From: Planctomycetota bacterium
GTDB taxonomy: Bacteria > Planctomycetota > Planctomycetia > Planctomycetales > Planctomycetaceae
Assembly (NCBI GenBank): GCA_023429275.1
Contig: JAEYWB010000203.1
Coordinates: 1 to 6,479, forward strand
Length of the DNA: 6,479 nucleotides
Direction of reading: 5' to 3'
Shown here: piece by piece, positions 6,101 to 6,479 of the stretch
Position numbering within the stretch: the stretch's first letter is position 1
Layout of the letters: every line of letters begins with the position of its first letter
The notes under the pieces: generated by a model
Told to the model about the DNA's origin: nothing
The model's input: the letters and a program-made list of their open reading frames with translations, nothing else
Databases searched by the model: none
Made by a program: the position numbers and the translations under genes

Positions 6101-6479
6101 AGTCCCCCGAGCTGCGGTTCTTCGCCGCCCCTGACCGTCGCCGGCTGGCCGCCGAGCAGGTGGTCGATTCTCTCTACAGCGCGTCGGGACGTCCGATCGA
6201 AGTCGAAGAGATCACCTTCGATCCCGATGGCCGCCGCCCCGCGAACTCGATGATCTCCCTCGGGTTCCCGAGCCGGGCCTGGATGTTCGCGAGCCTCTCG
6301 AACGAACGCGACCGGCCGAGCCTCAGCCTCCCGCGAGCCCAGGCGGTGGCGGACGTCCTCGAGGCGTTCGGCTGGACCGGCTCGCGGCAGAGCCCGCGGA
6401 CCGACCGCGAACGGGACCCGAACGTCCTGCAGCCCGGCGTCCTGGCGAACAGCGTCGTTTCGGTCTGGATCACCCGGGC
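3139..6479 (+). CDS. secreted LamG - PSCyt1 - DUF1549 - DUF1553 multidomain protein, 3' end beyond window
   Basis: This large exported planctomycete protein is open from ATG 3139 to the window edge (1113 complete codons, no stop). AGGGA at 3124-3128 precedes the ATG by about ten bases, and an in-frame TGA at 3067-3069 bounds the frame upstream. Residues 1-25 are a signal peptide ending in VSA. Residues about 27-263 form a LamG/concanavalin-like domain (ITIEAWVKI, GWHHVAAAYRFG, GWIDGSPL, FRGSLDGVAVHREIL). Residues about 290-420 are beta-rich, with a PA14-like GSHQFLLRARGLGRLWVNGK (358 onward). Residues about 475-534 form a charged helical linker. PSCyt1 spans about 562-654, with CFRCH (Cys575, Cys578, His579) and a possible Met629 ligand in MPP. 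DUF1549/PSCyt2 runs from about 672, with CARCH (Cys811, Cys814, His815). DUF1553/PSD1 begins near 890 (FAQVVVNRVW at 915, SHPELLAWLAQDF at 945). Known family members are predicted periplasmic or surface proteins, usually followed by a DUF1501 gene. The catalytic role is unknown. Carbohydrate binding and haem c attachment are inferences from the domains. Confidence 0.93.
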   Translation, partial: MFLRLCSGLCCLLAGGVIGGQAVSAAPVIRWEFGTEETSKLQAHGGVHRDVPGPRPPEFPDFESSNTGVKFDGRGARFTFPDPGADSPFDFKNGDAITIEAWVKIEDLQSNENQYIIGKGRTGSKDFARDNQNWALRIREADGKACISFLFATPPASGAAKSDSHWHRWTSTDGFSPRTGWHHVAAAYRFGEPESIRGWIDGSPLKGKWDMGGNTKAAPVVDDDAIWIASSQGGTPGNSFRGSLDGVAVHREILSNETMKGRFNRTGGPVVAKAAPEVVPDLGDLPLGQVLVTYHEGMPAHNRWLNDDETLPLETLRWQTTGFLLNRLPRRYDDWGIRDSWKAPVLMRLAADVQLPPGSHQFLLRARGLGRLWVNGKVAVRTKTISGSTDGHQPVTPIPPPPAPGGRIVGYEMQEAFGEAEVGSDGRCRVILETLVGGKNFRPEPGEVSVAVQTPDKQSYVILQPAQSPVAAVSLTDAAVEAALARTEESLTAFDAATRRAAAAGQDEFWKHRHKLGREWAGEQKTAAVAAGASHPIDAFLKSRIDQAVAASSRTPIEEARHFHSKILPILSTNCFRCHGEKENGSLRLNSREAALRAGDSEMPAVVPGKPAESELLRRIRSGDEGERMPPSGTPLKPEEISLLNDWIQAGAKWPAPPLSEEQVALAPTIGDEAFLRRAWLDTVGVPASEAEAKAFLADQSPDKRKKLIDRLLADERWADHQVAYWQDVLAENPNMLKPSLNNTGPFRWFLYESFVDNKPFDRLVTELILMRGSEREGGSAGFGLAADNDAPYAAKGNIIATAFLGIELQCARCHDSPFHSTTQKDLYSLAALLERKTVTVPATSTVPPAFFEKKARESLIKVTLQPKEPIPPQWPFAETTGCPDNEELARLMQKPTDTRERLAALVTAPQNTRFAQVVVNRVWRRLIGAGFVEPAHDWEGHVPSHPELLAWLAQDFVVHDYDLKHLIRRIMTSELYQREATGQNLTQSPELRFFAAPDRRRLAAEQVVDSLYSASGRPIEVEEITFDPDGRRPANSMISLGFPSRAWMFASLSNERDRPSLSLPRAQAVADVLEAFGWTGSRQSPRTDRERDPNVLQPGVLANSVVSVWITR

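Overview
The window reads as chromosomal DNA from a high-GC member of the Planctomycetota. Three protein types support this: the end of a DUF1559 protein with its H-X9-DG motif, a small transthyretin-like lipoprotein directly downstream of it, and a large secreted protein joining a LamG domain to planctomycete cytochrome (PSCyt1, PSCyt2/DUF1549) and PSD1/DUF1553 modules. All three are characteristic of planctomycetes. Genus cannot be read from the sequence.

Layout. Positions 1-443 (+) hold the 3' part of a DUF1559 gene. Its upstream reading frame is broken by a TGA at 63-65, inside a short repeated segment. A 146-base spacer with a strong hairpin separates it from a lipoprotein gene at 590-1048 (+). 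A cytochrome P450 gene at 1077-2525 (-) converges on the lipoprotein gene, with 28 bases between the two stop codons and an inverted repeat across the junction. A 613-base divergent spacer (2526-3138) follows. It contains no convincing gene, but does contain two candidate promoters, a near-palindrome, a hairpin and short repeats. From 3139 (+) to the window end runs one uninterrupted reading frame of at least 1113 codons: signal peptide, LamG, PA14-like section, helical linker, PSCyt1 with CxxCH, DUF1549 with a second CxxCH, and DUF1553. It continues past the window.

How the genes relate. DUF1559 proteins and the small lipoproteins are exported envelope proteins often found as neighbours in planctomycetes, but their function is not established. 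The LamG/cytochrome/DUF1553 protein is predicted to be exported and possibly to carry covalently bound haem. Such genes usually precede a DUF1501 gene, which would lie beyond the window. The P450 is a cytoplasmic-type bacterial enzyme with an intact haem-thiolate loop and ExxR motif, but its I-helix has lost the usual acidic residue. No redox partner or biosynthetic gene is visible beside it, so its substrate cannot be inferred.

I do not see a clear undescribed multi-gene system. The points most worth a second look are the P450 active-site substitution, the PSCyt1 domain that appears to split a DUF1549-like module, the broken DUF1559 5' region, and the structured divergent spacer.
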